NCBI RefSeq assembly: GCF_014252355.1
Contig: NZ_CP059217.1
Coordinates: forward strand, 62,001 to 126,000
Direction of reading: 5' to 3'
DNA from: Blattabacterium cuenoti
Lineage (GTDB): Bacteria > Bacteroidota > Bacteroidia > Flavobacteriales > Blattabacteriaceae
Length of the DNA stretch: 64,000 nucleotides
Of the stretch, positions 10,039 through 20,844 are shown piece after piece; position 1 is the stretch's first letter; each line of letters begins with the position of its first letter. The position numbers were made by a program, and so were the translations under genes. The notes under the pieces are model-generated. The model was given only the letters and a program-made list of their open reading frames with translations, had not been told where the DNA came from and did no database searches.

Positions 10039-10163
10039 ATAACATTATTTTAACATAATTGTAAAATTGCAGATAAAATTAATCTTTATTATGCAAAAAT
10101 ATAAGTTTCATTTATTATATTTAGAATATATATAATTTTTTATAAATTTAAATCATTATTAAT
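10039..10163. promoter_or_regulatory. Divergent promoter region between metB and the ATP synthase genes
   Basis: 125 bases with no reading frame, very A+T rich, between divergent metB and atpB. A TATAAT hexamer lies at 10131-10136 on the plus strand, about 28 bases before the atpB start, and could be a -10 element. No convincing -35 is seen at the correct spacing. The assignment rests mainly on position. Confidence 0.35.
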
Positions 10164-11415
<1,252 letters not shown>

Positions 11416-11431
11416 TTATTAAATAATAAAT

Positions 11432-11923
11432 ATGGTGGATTTAATGACTCCTTCTTTTGGATTAATTATATGGAATATTATAATATTTTTATGTGCAATT
11501 TATTTTTTATCAAAGTATGCATGGACTCCTATAATAAAATTTATAGAAAACAGAGAACAACAAATTATAAATTCTATAACAAATGCTAATAAAATTAAAC
11601 AACAATTTATATTATTGGATCAACAACAAAAAAAAATATTACAAGAAGCAATATATAAAAGAGATTCTATTATCAAAGAAGCAATGCAAATAAAAAATAA
11701 TATACAAAAAAAAGCAATAAATGATGGAATATTAGCACAAAGAAAAATTATTAATGAAACAAAAAGAATGTTAAAAATAGAAAAAGAAATAGCTATTCAA
11801 GAAATTAAAAATCAAATAGGTTCTGTTTCCATTACAATAGCAGAAAAAATACTAAAAAAAGAACTTAATAATAAAGATTTGTCTCAAGAAAAATTTATAG
11901 ATAATTTTCTAAAAACCTTATAA
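11432..11923 (+). CDS. atpF: F1Fo ATP synthase subunit b
   Basis: Peripheral stalk subunit b, 163 residues. One N-terminal membrane helix (FGLIIWNIIIFLCAIYFLSK) is followed by WTPIIKFIENREQQI and a long charged helix suited to the b-b dimer coiled coil. The C-terminus (ITIAEKILKKELNNKD) matches the delta-binding end of the family. Placed between atpE and the frameshifted atpH. Confidence 0.93.
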   Translation: MVDLMTPSFGLIIWNIIIFLCAIYFLSKYAWTPIIKFIENREQQIINSITNANKIKQQFILLDQQQKKILQEAIYKRDSIIKEAMQIKNNIQKKAINDGILAQRKIINETKRMLKIEKEIAIQEIKNQIGSVSITIAEKILKKELNNKDLSQEKFIDNFLKTL

Positions 11924-11935
11924 AAAGTACTTATT

Positions 11936-12465
11936 ATGAATAAAAAACTTATTAATAATTATGCTCAAGTTTTGTTTGAATTTTCCATCAAAAATGAAAA
12001 AAATAGTTTTTTTTTTATAAAAACATAGAAAAATTATATAATTTTTTACTTATAAATATTGAATTTCATCAAATGTTTATTTCTTCAATAATATCAAATA
12101 AAATAAAATTAAAAATTATAAAAAAAATTTTTTATAATCATGAATTACTTATTTATAAGTTTATGAAACTTTTAATTATACGAAATAGAGAATTTTTGAT
12201 TAAAAAAATTCTTCAGGAATATATAACTATATATAGAAAACACAAAGGATTAATTAATTGTTTATTTATATCATCTACCTATATCAATATAAAAATACAA
12301 CAATACGTACTGCAAAAAATATTTAATAAAACAAATTATAATATTATTAATAAAATAGATCCATATATTATAGGGGGATTCATACTGCAAATAGAATGGA
12401 CAGAATGGGATTTTAGTGTTAAAAGACAATTATTTAATATTAAAGAAAGATTTATAAATATTTAA
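11936..12465 (+). pseudogene. atpH: F1Fo ATP synthase subunit delta, frameshifted in a T10 run (possibly rescued)
   Basis: The delta subunit joins the F1 head to the stalk. The frame opens at ATG 11936 (MNKKLINNYAQVLFEFS, family-typical) but stops at TAG 12026-12028. The rest of the protein continues in another frame: YKNIEKLYNFLL at 12016 onward, then HQMFISSIISNKIK and, at the end, DPYIIGGFILQIEW followed by SVKRQLFNIKE. The two halves join if one base is added to the ten T residues at 12007-12016, giving a normal 176-residue delta subunit. All other parts look conserved, so this is a very recent lesion, a sequencing miscall, or a site corrected by slippage. Shown as one damaged gene. Confidence 0.88.
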
Positions 12466-12487
12466 TAATTTTTATTTATGTCATAAT

Positions 12488-14071
12488 ATGTCAGATATAA
12501 AATATTCTGAAATACCTTCTATTTTAAAAGAACAATTATCAGATTTTAAATACGAAAAAAAATTATCAGAATTTGGAATTGTGGTTCAAATAGGAGATGG
12601 AATTATTAGAGCAATTGGATTGAATACAGTATTTTATGGAGAATTAGTAGAATTTCAACAAAGTAAAACTATAGGAATTGTCTTAAATTTAGAAGAATAC
12701 CATGTTAGTATAGTTTTATTATCTTCTTCAAAAAATATTAAAGAAGGAAATAAAGTAATTCGTACAGGTAAATTTTTTTCTATTAAAGTAGGTAATCAAA
12801 TGTTAGGAAGAGTCATCAATACCTTAGGAGAACCTATTGATGGCAAAGGGCCTATATCTGGTCAACTATTTAATATGCCATTAGAAAGAAATGCTCCAGG
12901 AATTATATATAGAGAACCAGTCACAGAACCACTACAAACTGGAATTAAATTAATAGATTCAATGATTCCTATAGGAAAAGGACAAAGAGAATTAATTATA
13001 GGAGATAGACAAACAGGTAAAACTACAATAGCTATTGATATTATTATTAATCAAAAAGAAACATTTGAAACTAATCATCCAGTATATTGCATTTATGTTG
13101 CTATTGGACAAAAAGCTTCTACAATAGCAAGAATTCAAACATTATTAAAAGAAAAAAATGCATTATCATATACAATTATAGTAGCTGCACCTGCTTCAGA
13201 ACCTGCTGCAATACAAGTATATGCTCCATTTGCTGGAACCGCTATAGGAGAATATTTTAGAGATACTGGTCATTCTGCTGTTGTTATATATGATGATTTA
13301 TCAAAACAAGCAATAGCTTATAGAGAAATTTCATTATTATTAAGAAGACCACCTGGAAGAGAAGCATATCCAGGAGATATATTTTATCTGCATTCACGTT
13401 TATTAGAAAGATCTGCTAAAATTATTAGAGATAAAAATATTGCTGAAAAAATTAATAATCTTCCAGAAGATTTAAAATATAAAGTAAAAAGTGGTGGGTC
13501 ATTGACTGCTATTCCTATTGTTGAAACTCAATCTGGTGATGTATCATCTTACATTCCAACTAATGTTATTTCTATTACTGATGGACAGATTTTTTTAGAA
13601 AAAGATTTATTTAATTCTGGTATACGTCCTGCAATTAATGAAGGAATATCGGTCTCTAGAGTTGGAGGCGCCGCACAAATTCAATCAATGAGAAAAATTG
13701 CTGGTACTTTAAAACTCGATCAAGCACAATTTAGAGAATTAGAATCTTTTTCACAATTTTCATCTGAATTAGATCCAAATACAATGAAAATAATAGAAAA
13801 AGGAAAAAGAAATATAGAAATTTTAAAACAAGCACCATATTCTCCATATAATATATCTGATCAAATAGCTATTATATATGCAGGAACTAAAAATCTTTTA
13901 AAAACAATTCCTATTGATAAAATTTCTTCTTTTGAAAAAGAGTATCTTTTTTATTTAAATGAACAATATAAAGATTTATTATACGATCTAAAATTAGGAA
14001 TAATTAATGAAAAAATCACTGGAACATTAGACAATATTATTACAGAATTAAGTAAGAAATATTTATCATAA
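12488..14071 (+). CDS. atpA: F1 ATP synthase subunit alpha
   Basis: Non-catalytic nucleotide-binding subunit of the F1 head, 527 residues. Walker A is GDRQTGKT near residue 174, Walker B region [14 protein letters not shown], and the family signature [17 protein letters not shown] lies in the C-terminal half. The N-terminal beta barrel contains [12 protein letters not shown]. It follows atpH and precedes atpG by 6 bases. The catalytic beta subunit is not in the window. Confidence 0.97.
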   Translation: MSDIKYSEIPSILKEQLSDFKYEKKLSEFGIVVQIGDGIIRAIGLNTVFYGELVEFQQSKTIGIVLNLEEYHVSIVLLSSSKNIKEGNKVIRTGKFFSIKVGNQMLGRVINTLGEPIDGKGPISGQLFNMPLERNAPGIIYREPVTEPLQTGIKLIDSMIPIGKGQRELIIGDRQTGKTTIAIDIIINQKETFETNHPVYCIYVAIGQKASTIARIQTLLKEKNALSYTIIVAAPASEPAAIQVYAPFAGTAIGEYFRDTGHSAVVIYDDLSKQAIAYREISLLLRRPPGREAYPGDIFYLHSRLLERSAKIIRDKNIAEKINNLPEDLKYKVKSGGSLTAIPIVETQSGDVSSYIPTNVISITDGQIFLEKDLFNSGIRPAINEGISVSRVGGAAQIQSMRKIAGTLKLDQAQFRELESFSQFSSELDPNTMKIIEKGKRNIEILKQAPYSPYNISDQIAIIYAGTKNLLKTIPIDKISSFEKEYLFYLNEQYKDLLYDLKLGIINEKITGTLDNIITELSKKYLS

Positions 14072-14077
14072 TGCATC

Positions 14078-14986
14078 ATGATTAATCAAAAAGAAATAAA
14101 AAAAAGAATTCAATCAATGAATTCTTTAATAAAAACAACAGAAGCTATGAAAATGATTTCTGTTGTTAAATTAAGAAAATTAAAAGAAAAAAAAATACAT
14201 ATTAATATGTATTATGATGAAATAACAAAAATTTTTAATAATTTAATTATTACAACATGTAAACATTCAAACTTAAATTTTTTAAAAAACACAAAATATT
14301 TTTTATTTGATCATAATAAAAAAAATAAAAAAACATTATTTATTATATTAACTTCTGATCGTGGATTATGTGGATCGTTTAATTATTCAATCTTTAATAA
14401 GATTAATACTATTATTAATAATACAAAATATTATAAAGAAAAATATTTATTTTTTTCTATAGGCAAAAAAGGAATAGATTTTTTGTTAAAAAAAAAATAT
14501 AATTTATATCATCATACTCAATTATATAGTAATAATTGTAATAAAAAAAATGTATTGTATTTAATACAACAAATAATTAAAGATTTTTTAAATGACAAAA
14601 TTAATTATATATATATAGTTTATAATACATTACAAAAAAATTCTTTTCATAAAACAAATTATGAATTATTTTTACCTATTATTTATTCTGATTTTTTAAA
14701 AATCAAAGAAAAACATTTTATTTATAATAATGATTTTATTTTAGAATGTTCTACCAAAGAATTTTTCAATTACATTATACAAACTTTTTTAAAAATAAAA
14801 TTGTTAAAAACAATATTAGAATCTTATACTGCAGAACATACATCTAGAATGATTTCGATGCATAAAGCAACAGAAAATGCCTATAAAATTAAAGAAGATC
14901 TTATATTAAATTATAATAAAGAACGACAAACTGCTATTACAAAAGAAATACTTGAAATTATTAGTGGAATAGACTCCTTACAATGA
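14078..14986 (+). CDS. atpG: F1 ATP synthase subunit gamma
   Basis: Central rotor shaft of F1, 302 residues. The N-terminal helix has KRIQSMNSLIKTTEAMKMIS and the C-terminal helix has SRMISMHKATENAYKI, the two ends that form the coiled coil. The conserved LTSDRGLCGSFN begins the Rossmann-like domain. The middle (residues 130-230) is very asparagine/lysine rich and divergent. Last atp gene in this cluster; atpD and atpC are not adjacent, as is usual in Bacteroidota. Confidence 0.93.
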   Translation: MINQKEIKKRIQSMNSLIKTTEAMKMISVVKLRKLKEKKIHINMYYDEITKIFNNLIITTCKHSNLNFLKNTKYFLFDHNKKNKKTLFIILTSDRGLCGSFNYSIFNKINTIINNTKYYKEKYLFFSIGKKGIDFLLKKKYNLYHHTQLYSNNCNKKNVLYLIQQIIKDFLNDKINYIYIVYNTLQKNSFHKTNYELFLPIIYSDFLKIKEKHFIYNNDFILECSTKEFFNYIIQTFLKIKLLKTILESYTAEHTSRMISMHKATENAYKIKEDLILNYNKERQTAITKEILEIISGIDSLQ

Positions 14987-15024
14987 ATATTCAGCAATAA
15001 AATGATATATAATAATAATCAATT

Positions 15025-16029
15025 ATGACAAAAAGAATATTAACTGGAATTCAAAGTACTGGAACACCTCATTTAGGAAATATTTTAGGTGTTATTCTTC
15101 CTTCTATAAGACTGTTTAAAAAATATGTAAATACAAAACAATTTGTATTTATAGCCGATTTACATTCTTTAATACAACAAAACGATTTTGAACAAATTCA
15201 AAATAATGCTTATCATATAGCAGCAGCATGGTTATCTTTTGGATTAAATATAGAAAAAACTATCTTATATAGACAATCAGATGTTTCATCAGAAGTGACA
15301 GAACTCGCTTGGTATATTAATTGTTGTTTTCCATATAATAGATTAATTCTATCCCATTCTTTCAAAGAAAGAAGCAAACATGATAAAACCAAAATTAACG
15401 TTGGATTATTTACTTATCCTATTTTAATGGCCGCAGATATATTGCTTTATAATGCTGAAATTATTCCTGTTGGTAAAGATCAATTACAACATATAGAAAT
15501 TACAAGAAGTGCAGCAAATAAATTAAATAACAAAATAGGAAAAAAACTCTTTGTACTACCGATCCCATATTTTCATAAAACAACGATGTTAATACCTGGA
15601 ACAAATGGACAAAAAATGAGTAAATCAAAAAAAAATTATATTAATATTTTTTCTTCAGATGATAATTTAAAAAAACAAATAATGAGTATTAAAACAGATA
15701 ATACATTTTTTAAAGAAAAAAAAAATCCTGATACAAGTATTATTATATCATTATATAAATTAATAGCTTCTAAAGAAAAAGTAGACAAAATGAAAACAAA
15801 ATATTTACAAGGAAAATATGGATATTTAGAAGCTAAATTAACGTTATATAAATGTTTGATTGAAACATTTTCATTTGAAAGAAAACAATTTACATTTTTT
15901 ATAAACAATAAATCGTTGTTAGATAATATATTATACTCAGGTGCTAAAAAAGCAAAAATTATAGCTAATCAAAGATTAAATGAAATTAGAAAAAATTTTA
16001 GATTAAAAGAAATTTTGAATATAAATTAA
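15025..16029 (+). CDS. trpS: Tryptophanyl-tRNA synthetase
   Basis: Class I synthetase, 334 residues. The N-terminus RILTGIQSTGTPHLGNILG carries the HIGH-equivalent HLGN. ADLHSL, LILSHSFKER and VGKDQLQHIEITR form the tryptophan pocket, and GQKMSKSKKNYI is the KMSKS loop. Length is normal. A short 38-base gap separates it from atpG. Confidence 0.95.
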   Translation: MTKRILTGIQSTGTPHLGNILGVILPSIRLFKKYVNTKQFVFIADLHSLIQQNDFEQIQNNAYHIAAAWLSFGLNIEKTILYRQSDVSSEVTELAWYINCCFPYNRLILSHSFKERSKHDKTKINVGLFTYPILMAADILLYNAEIIPVGKDQLQHIEITRSAANKLNNKIGKKLFVLPIPYFHKTTMLIPGTNGQKMSKSKKNYINIFSSDDNLKKQIMSIKTDNTFFKEKKNPDTSIIISLYKLIASKEKVDKMKTKYLQGKYGYLEAKLTLYKCLIETFSFERKQFTFFINNKSLLDNILYSGAKKAKIIANQRLNEIRKNFRLKEILNIN

Positions 16030-16117
16030 TATGTCACTATGACATAAATATAATATATGGCAAAAATTTTGCTTTATTATCATTCATATTAATTAAGATT
16101 AAAAATATTTTTTTGTT

Positions 16118-16687
16118 ATGAATATACAACAAGAAAATTCTGAACAAAATAATTATAATAATACAAAAAAATTATCTAATTGTTCCTGTAAAGAAGAAAC
16201 TAAAAAAGAAAATAAGACAACAAATTATAAATTTAAAGAAGAACTTATTCTTCTGGAAGAAAAATTAAAAAAAGAAAAAGACAAATTTTTGCGCATTTTT
16301 GCAGAATTTGAAAATTATAAAAAAAGAATTCAAAAAGAAAGAATAGAACTATTTAGAATCACTCATCAACAAATGATGATAGATTTAATTCCTGTATTAG
16401 ATGATTTTGAACGAAGTATAACAGACTTGAAAAAATATAAAGAAAATATTGTTATACAAGGGGTTTCATTAATACAAGAAAAACTAATAAAAATTTTGCA
16501 TCAAAAAGGTCTGAATAAAATGAAAATTAAACAAGGAGATGATTTTAATACAGATTTTCATAATGCAATTAACCAAACTCCAGTGATAAAAGAAAATTTA
16601 AAAGAAAAAATCATAGAAATTGTGGAAGATGGTTACTTATTACAAGACAAAGTAATACGACATGCTAAAGTTATTATTGGAAAATAA
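16118..16687 (+). CDS. grpE: Nucleotide exchange factor GrpE
   Basis: Exchange factor for DnaK. 189 residues: an unstructured charged N-terminus, a long coiled-coil helix (EEKLKKEKDKFLRIFAEFENYKKR, residues about 48-72) and the beta-wing domain with DDFNTDFHNAINQTP and the terminal motif EDGYLLQDKVIRHAKVIIGK. It is 23 bases upstream of dnaJ on the same strand, a standard chaperone pair. dnaK is not in the window. Confidence 0.93.
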   Translation: MNIQQENSEQNNYNNTKKLSNCSCKEETKKENKTTNYKFKEELILLEEKLKKEKDKFLRIFAEFENYKKRIQKERIELFRITHQQMMIDLIPVLDDFERSITDLKKYKENIVIQGVSLIQEKLIKILHQKGLNKMKIKQGDDFNTDFHNAINQTPVIKENLKEKIIEIVEDGYLLQDKVIRHAKVIIGK

Positions 16688-16710
16688 CGTAAAAAATAAA
16701 AAAATTTTTC

Positions 16711-17829
16711 ATGGTAAAACGAGATTATTACGAAGTATTAGGAGTACCCAAAAATGCTACTTTAAGTGATATAAAAAAAGCATATCGAAAATTAGCAATT
16801 AAATATCATCCTGATAAAAATCCAAAAAATAAAAAAAAAGCAGAAGAAAAATTTAAAGAAGCAGCAGAAGCCTACGAAGTATTAAGCAATGATAATAAAA
16901 AACAACGCTATGATAAATTCGGACATGCAGGTATGAAAGGAACTCATACCGATATGAATATGGACGATATTTTTACCAATTTTGGAGATATATTTGCAGA
17001 TGCATTTGGTAGTGGATTTGCTGGCAGTTTTAATTTTGGAAAATATTCAAGGAATGAAACTATAATGAAAGGGAGCGATCTTAGAATTAGAGTAAAATTA
17101 TCTTTAGAAGAAATCGCTACTGGAATAGAAAAAAACATTAAGGTAATAAAAATGAAGATTGCTGATGGATTGAGATTTATTCAATGTAAATTTTGTAATG
17201 GTACAGGACAAAAAATTCGGATTATGAATACCATTTTAGGAAAAATGCAAACTGCTACTCAATGTAATATATGTAATGGCATTGGTAAACAAATTGACAA
17301 TATTCCATATGGAGCTAATAAATATGGTTTAATTCAAAAAGAAGAAGTAGTAAATATTAAAATTCCAGCTGGATTAACAGAAGGAATTCAATTAAAAGTG
17401 TCAGGAAAAGGAAATGATGCACCATTTAATGGCATTTCTGGAGATTTAATCATATTAATTGAGGAATTACCTCATTCTAAATTTAAAAGAGAAGGTAGTA
17501 ATCTTCATTATAATCTATATATATCTTTTTCTGATGCTGTATTAGGTGTGTATAAAGAAATTCCTACTCTTAACGGAAAAGCAAGAATTAAAATAGCTTC
17601 TGGAACACAATCTGGAAAAACGTTAAGATTAAAAAATAAAGGAATTCCAAAAGTTGAAGGATATGGAATAGGTAGTCTATTTATTCATGTAAATGTTTGG
17701 ACTCCAAAAAAAATGAATGAAGAACAAAAACAATTTTTTGAAAAAATGAGAAAAAATGAGAATTTTTTACCACCTACTAATAATTCTGGAAAATCATTTT
17801 TTGATTATGTAAGAGATATTTTTTCTTAA
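16711..17829 (+). CDS. dnaJ: Chaperone DnaJ with only two zinc-finger repeats
   Basis: Hsp40 co-chaperone delivering substrates to DnaK. The J domain is at residues 1-70 with HPD in IKYHPDKNP, followed by a Gly/Phe-rich linker ([14 protein letters not shown]). The zinc region, around residues 165-195, holds only two CxxCxGxG repeats, CKFCNGTG and CNICNGIG; the first and fourth repeats of the textbook arrangement are absent. By flanking sequence the remaining two correspond to repeats II and III, which make zinc centre II. C-terminal substrate domains I and II are complete ([25 protein letters not shown]). 372 residues. Confidence 0.94.
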   Translation: MVKRDYYEVLGVPKNATLSDIKKAYRKLAIKYHPDKNPKNKKKAEEKFKEAAEAYEVLSNDNKKQRYDKFGHAGMKGTHTDMNMDDIFTNFGDIFADAFGSGFAGSFNFGKYSRNETIMKGSDLRIRVKLSLEEIATGIEKNIKVIKMKIADGLRFIQCKFCNGTGQKIRIMNTILGKMQTATQCNICNGIGKQIDNIPYGANKYGLIQKEEVVNIKIPAGLTEGIQLKVSGKGNDAPFNGISGDLIILIEELPHSKFKREGSNLHYNLYISFSDAVLGVYKEIPTLNGKARIKIASGTQSGKTLRLKNKGIPKVEGYGIGSLFIHVNVWTPKKMNEEQKQFFEKMRKNENFLPPTNNSGKSFFDYVRDIFS

Positions 17830-17853
17830 AATTGAGTTATAACAAAATTGTTT

Positions 17854-19017
17854 ATGTCTAAATTAAAAGTAGTAGTAGCTCTTTCAGGTGGAGTAGATTC
17901 TAGTGTAGCAGCTTTAATATTAAAAAAACAAGGATATGATGTAATTGGATTGTTTATAAATACTTGGGATAATAATGATGATGATTATAGTAATATGGTT
18001 ACATGTTGTAATTGGAAAGAAGATAGTATATATGCAATGTTAGTAGCAAATAAATTAAATATTCCATTTCAAATAATAGAGATGAAAAATGAATATAAAA
18101 AAAATATTATCAATTATATGTTTGAAGGATATCAATCTGGAATTACTCCTAATCCTGATATTATGTGCAATAGCAAAATAAAATTTGATTTTTTTTTAAA
18201 AAAAGCTATTAATTTAGGAGCTGATTTTATTGCAACTGGACATTATGTTAATAAACAATATTGTATAAAAAATAATAAAATTATTTATAGATTATTAATT
18301 GGAAAAGATTATAATAAAGATCAATCTTATTTTTTATGTCAACTAAAACAATATCAATTATCAAAATCTATTTTTCCTTTAGGTAAATTAACAAAACAAC
18401 AAGTTAGACAAATAGCCAGTCAAAGTGGATTATGTAATGCAGACAAAAAAGATTCTCAAGGTTTATGTTTTTTAGGAAAAATTAATTTATATAAATTTTT
18501 GCAACAAAAAATACCACAAAAAAAAGGACAAATCATAAATATTGATTCAAATGCTTCTTGTATTTATAATAATAAAAATATTTCACCACAATATTGTAAA
18601 TCAGATGGCAAACTTATAGGATATCATAATGGATCACAATTTTTTACAAAAGGACAAAGAAAAGGGTTATCTATAGGAGGGTTGAAACAACCTATTTTTG
18701 TTATTGAAACAGATATCAAACATAATATTGTTTATACAGGAATGGGAAGACAACATCCTGGATTATATGATAAATATCTATTTATACAACAAAATAATAT
18801 TCATTGGATAAGAGATGATTATACTATGTTAGATGGAGATACAATGAATGTTTGTTGTAGAACTCGTTATAGACAACCTTTACAAAAAGCTATTATAAAA
18901 AAAATTTCAAATGGAATGTTAATAGAATTTAAAACTATGCAATTTGCTATTACTAAAGGCCAATTTGCTGCATGGTATATAAACGAAGAATTAATAGGAT
19001 CTGGGATCATATCATGA
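17854..19017 (+). CDS. mnmA: tRNA-specific 2-thiouridylase MnmA
   Basis: Transfers sulfur to U34 of tRNA-Lys, -Glu and -Gln. The PP-loop ALSGGVDSSVAAL lies at residues 7-19, the first catalytic cysteine in NPDIMCNSKIKF and the second in KDSQGLCFLGK. The C-terminal beta-barrel is present (GLSIGGL and KGQFAAWY). I start at ATG 17854 rather than the in-frame TTG at 17848 because MSKLKVVVALSGG matches the usual N-terminus. 387 residues. mnmG, which modifies the same uridine, is also in the window. Confidence 0.94.
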   Translation: MSKLKVVVALSGGVDSSVAALILKKQGYDVIGLFINTWDNNDDDYSNMVTCCNWKEDSIYAMLVANKLNIPFQIIEMKNEYKKNIINYMFEGYQSGITPNPDIMCNSKIKFDFFLKKAINLGADFIATGHYVNKQYCIKNNKIIYRLLIGKDYNKDQSYFLCQLKQYQLSKSIFPLGKLTKQQVRQIASQSGLCNADKKDSQGLCFLGKINLYKFLQQKIPQKKGQIINIDSNASCIYNNKNISPQYCKSDGKLIGYHNGSQFFTKGQRKGLSIGGLKQPIFVIETDIKHNIVYTGMGRQHPGLYDKYLFIQQNNIHWIRDDYTMLDGDTMNVCCRTRYRQPLQKAIIKKISNGMLIEFKTMQFAITKGQFAAWYINEELIGSGIIS

Positions 19018-19121
19018 AAAAATAATATAAAATGCTTTTATATCACCTATTTTTTTCATATTTTTATATACTTCTTTTAATTGGTGTATAATATATCTAA
19101 TATATCTAGATTAGATTTATA
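19018..19121 (+). promoter_or_regulatory. Upstream region of the ilv operon
   Basis: 104 bases without a gene. TATAAT sits at 19087-19092, about 30 bases before the ilvD start, and is followed by repeated ATATATCTA units (19091-19110). No good -35 box is visible at standard spacing, and no attenuator-like leader peptide rich in branched-chain codons or terminator hairpin can be seen. The operon therefore probably lacks attenuation. The promoter call is weak. Confidence 0.35.
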
Positions 19122-20810
19122 ATGGTGAAAAAAATTAACAATTTTAGTAAAAAAATTACAGAAACAGATGATTTACCAGCCTCTCATGCAATGTTATATG
19201 CTATTGGAATCAAAGATACAGATTTTAAAAAGGCTCAGGTAGGAATTGTAACTAATTGGTATGAAGGAAATCCTTGCAATATACATTTAGATAAATTAGG
19301 AAAAATTGTAAAACAATCAATTCAAAATAAAAACAAATTAAATGTATTTCAAATTACTACCATTGGAGTAAGTGACGGCATTACAATGGGAACATCAGGC
19401 ATGAGGTATTCTCTTCCATCTAGAGAGTTAATAGCAGATAGTATAGAAACTGTTATTCATTCACACCATTATGATGGTGTCATAGCTATTCCAGGATGTG
19501 ATAAAAATATTCCAGGAGTTATGATGGCGTTATTAAGATTAAATAGACCATCAATGATTATTTATGGTGGTAGTATATCTTCTGGATTATATAATAAAAA
19601 AAAATTAGATATCGTTTCTGCTTTTGAAGCTTTTGGAGAAAAAAATGTTGGGAACATATCTCAAGAACAATATAAACAAATTATTAAACATTCATGTCCT
19701 GGTCCTGGATCTTGTGGAGGAATGTATACTGCAAATACTATGGCATCCGCTATGGAAGCAATAGGAATGACACTTCCTTATTCATCATCATATCCTGCAA
19801 CAAGTAAAAATAAAGAAATAGAATGTCAACATTCAGAACAATATATATACAATCTTTTGAAATACAACATTACACCTAAAGATATTGTTACAAAAAATTC
19901 TATAGAAAATGGAATTAAATTAGCAATTTCTTTGGGAGGATCTACAAATTTAATTATTCATTTTTTAGCTATTGCAAAATGTGCAAATATTAAATTAGAA
20001 TTAAAAGATTTTCAATATTTAAGTTCTATTACTCCTGTTATTGGTAATTTAAAACCTAGTGGTAAATATCTTATGGAAGATATACATAAATATATTGGTG
20101 GTATGCCAGTAATTATTAAATATTTAATTAATGAAGGTATACTAAATGGAAATTGTTTAACTGTTACTGGACAATCATTATATGAAAATGTTAAAAATCT
20201 TCCAAACATAAATTTTAAGAATCAAAAAATTATTTATTCTTTAAAAAATCCTATCAAAGAAAATGGACATATAAAAATTTTATATGGTAATATAGCTACG
20301 AAAGGTTCAGTGGCAAAAATAAGTGGAAAAGAAGGATTATATTTTCGTGGTATAGCAAAAGTATTTAATTCTGAAGAAGAAGCCAATACAGCAATATTAA
20401 AAAATAATATAAAAAAGGGAGAAGTAATAGTTATTAGATATGTTGGTCCTGCTGGAGGTCCTGGAATGCCAGAAATGTTAAAACCAACATCGTATATTAT
20501 GGGAGCAGGATTAAGTAAATATGTAGCACTTATTACAGATGGTAGATTTTCTGGTGGATCACATGGATTTGTAGTGGGACATATTACTCCAGAAGCATAT
20601 TATGGAGGAGTTATAGCATTAATTAAAAATGGGGATTTTATTAAAATAGATTCAGAAAATAATACAATAACTTTGGAAGTAGAAGAAACAGAAATAAAAA
20701 AAAGAAGACAATTTTGGAGTCCTAATAAATCAAAAATACAAATAGGATATTTATATAAATATATGAAAACTGTTTCTTCTGCTTCTGAAGGATGTATAAC
20801 TGATCAATAA
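19122..20810 (+). CDS. ilvD: Dihydroxy-acid dehydratase
   Basis: Iron-sulfur enzyme dehydrating dihydroxy-isovalerate and dihydroxy-methylvalerate in valine and isoleucine synthesis. Three cluster cysteines are seen, in NPCNIHL, PGCDKNIPG and GPGSCGGMYTANTM. The C-terminal signature DGRFSGGSHGFVVGHITPEA is intact. 562 residues is normal. First of five genes ilvD-B-N-C-A in one direction with short gaps (11-34 bases), which together cover all steps from threonine/pyruvate to the 2-oxo acids. Confidence 0.96.
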   Translation: MVKKINNFSKKITETDDLPASHAMLYAIGIKDTDFKKAQVGIVTNWYEGNPCNIHLDKLGKIVKQSIQNKNKLNVFQITTIGVSDGITMGTSGMRYSLPSRELIADSIETVIHSHHYDGVIAIPGCDKNIPGVMMALLRLNRPSMIIYGGSISSGLYNKKKLDIVSAFEAFGEKNVGNISQEQYKQIIKHSCPGPGSCGGMYTANTMASAMEAIGMTLPYSSSYPATSKNKEIECQHSEQYIYNLLKYNITPKDIVTKNSIENGIKLAISLGGSTNLIIHFLAIAKCANIKLELKDFQYLSSITPVIGNLKPSGKYLMEDIHKYIGGMPVIIKYLINEGILNGNCLTVTGQSLYENVKNLPNINFKNQKIIYSLKNPIKENGHIKILYGNIATKGSVAKISGKEGLYFRGIAKVFNSEEEANTAILKNNIKKGEVIVIRYVGPAGGPGMPEMLKPTSYIMGAGLSKYVALITDGRFSGGSHGFVVGHITPEAYYGGVIALIKNGDFIKIDSENNTITLEVEETEIKKRRQFWSPNKSKIQIGYLYKYMKTVSSASEGCITDQ

Positions 20811-20844
20811 TAATGTTTTTTAATGTTTGGTTTCTATAATTAAT

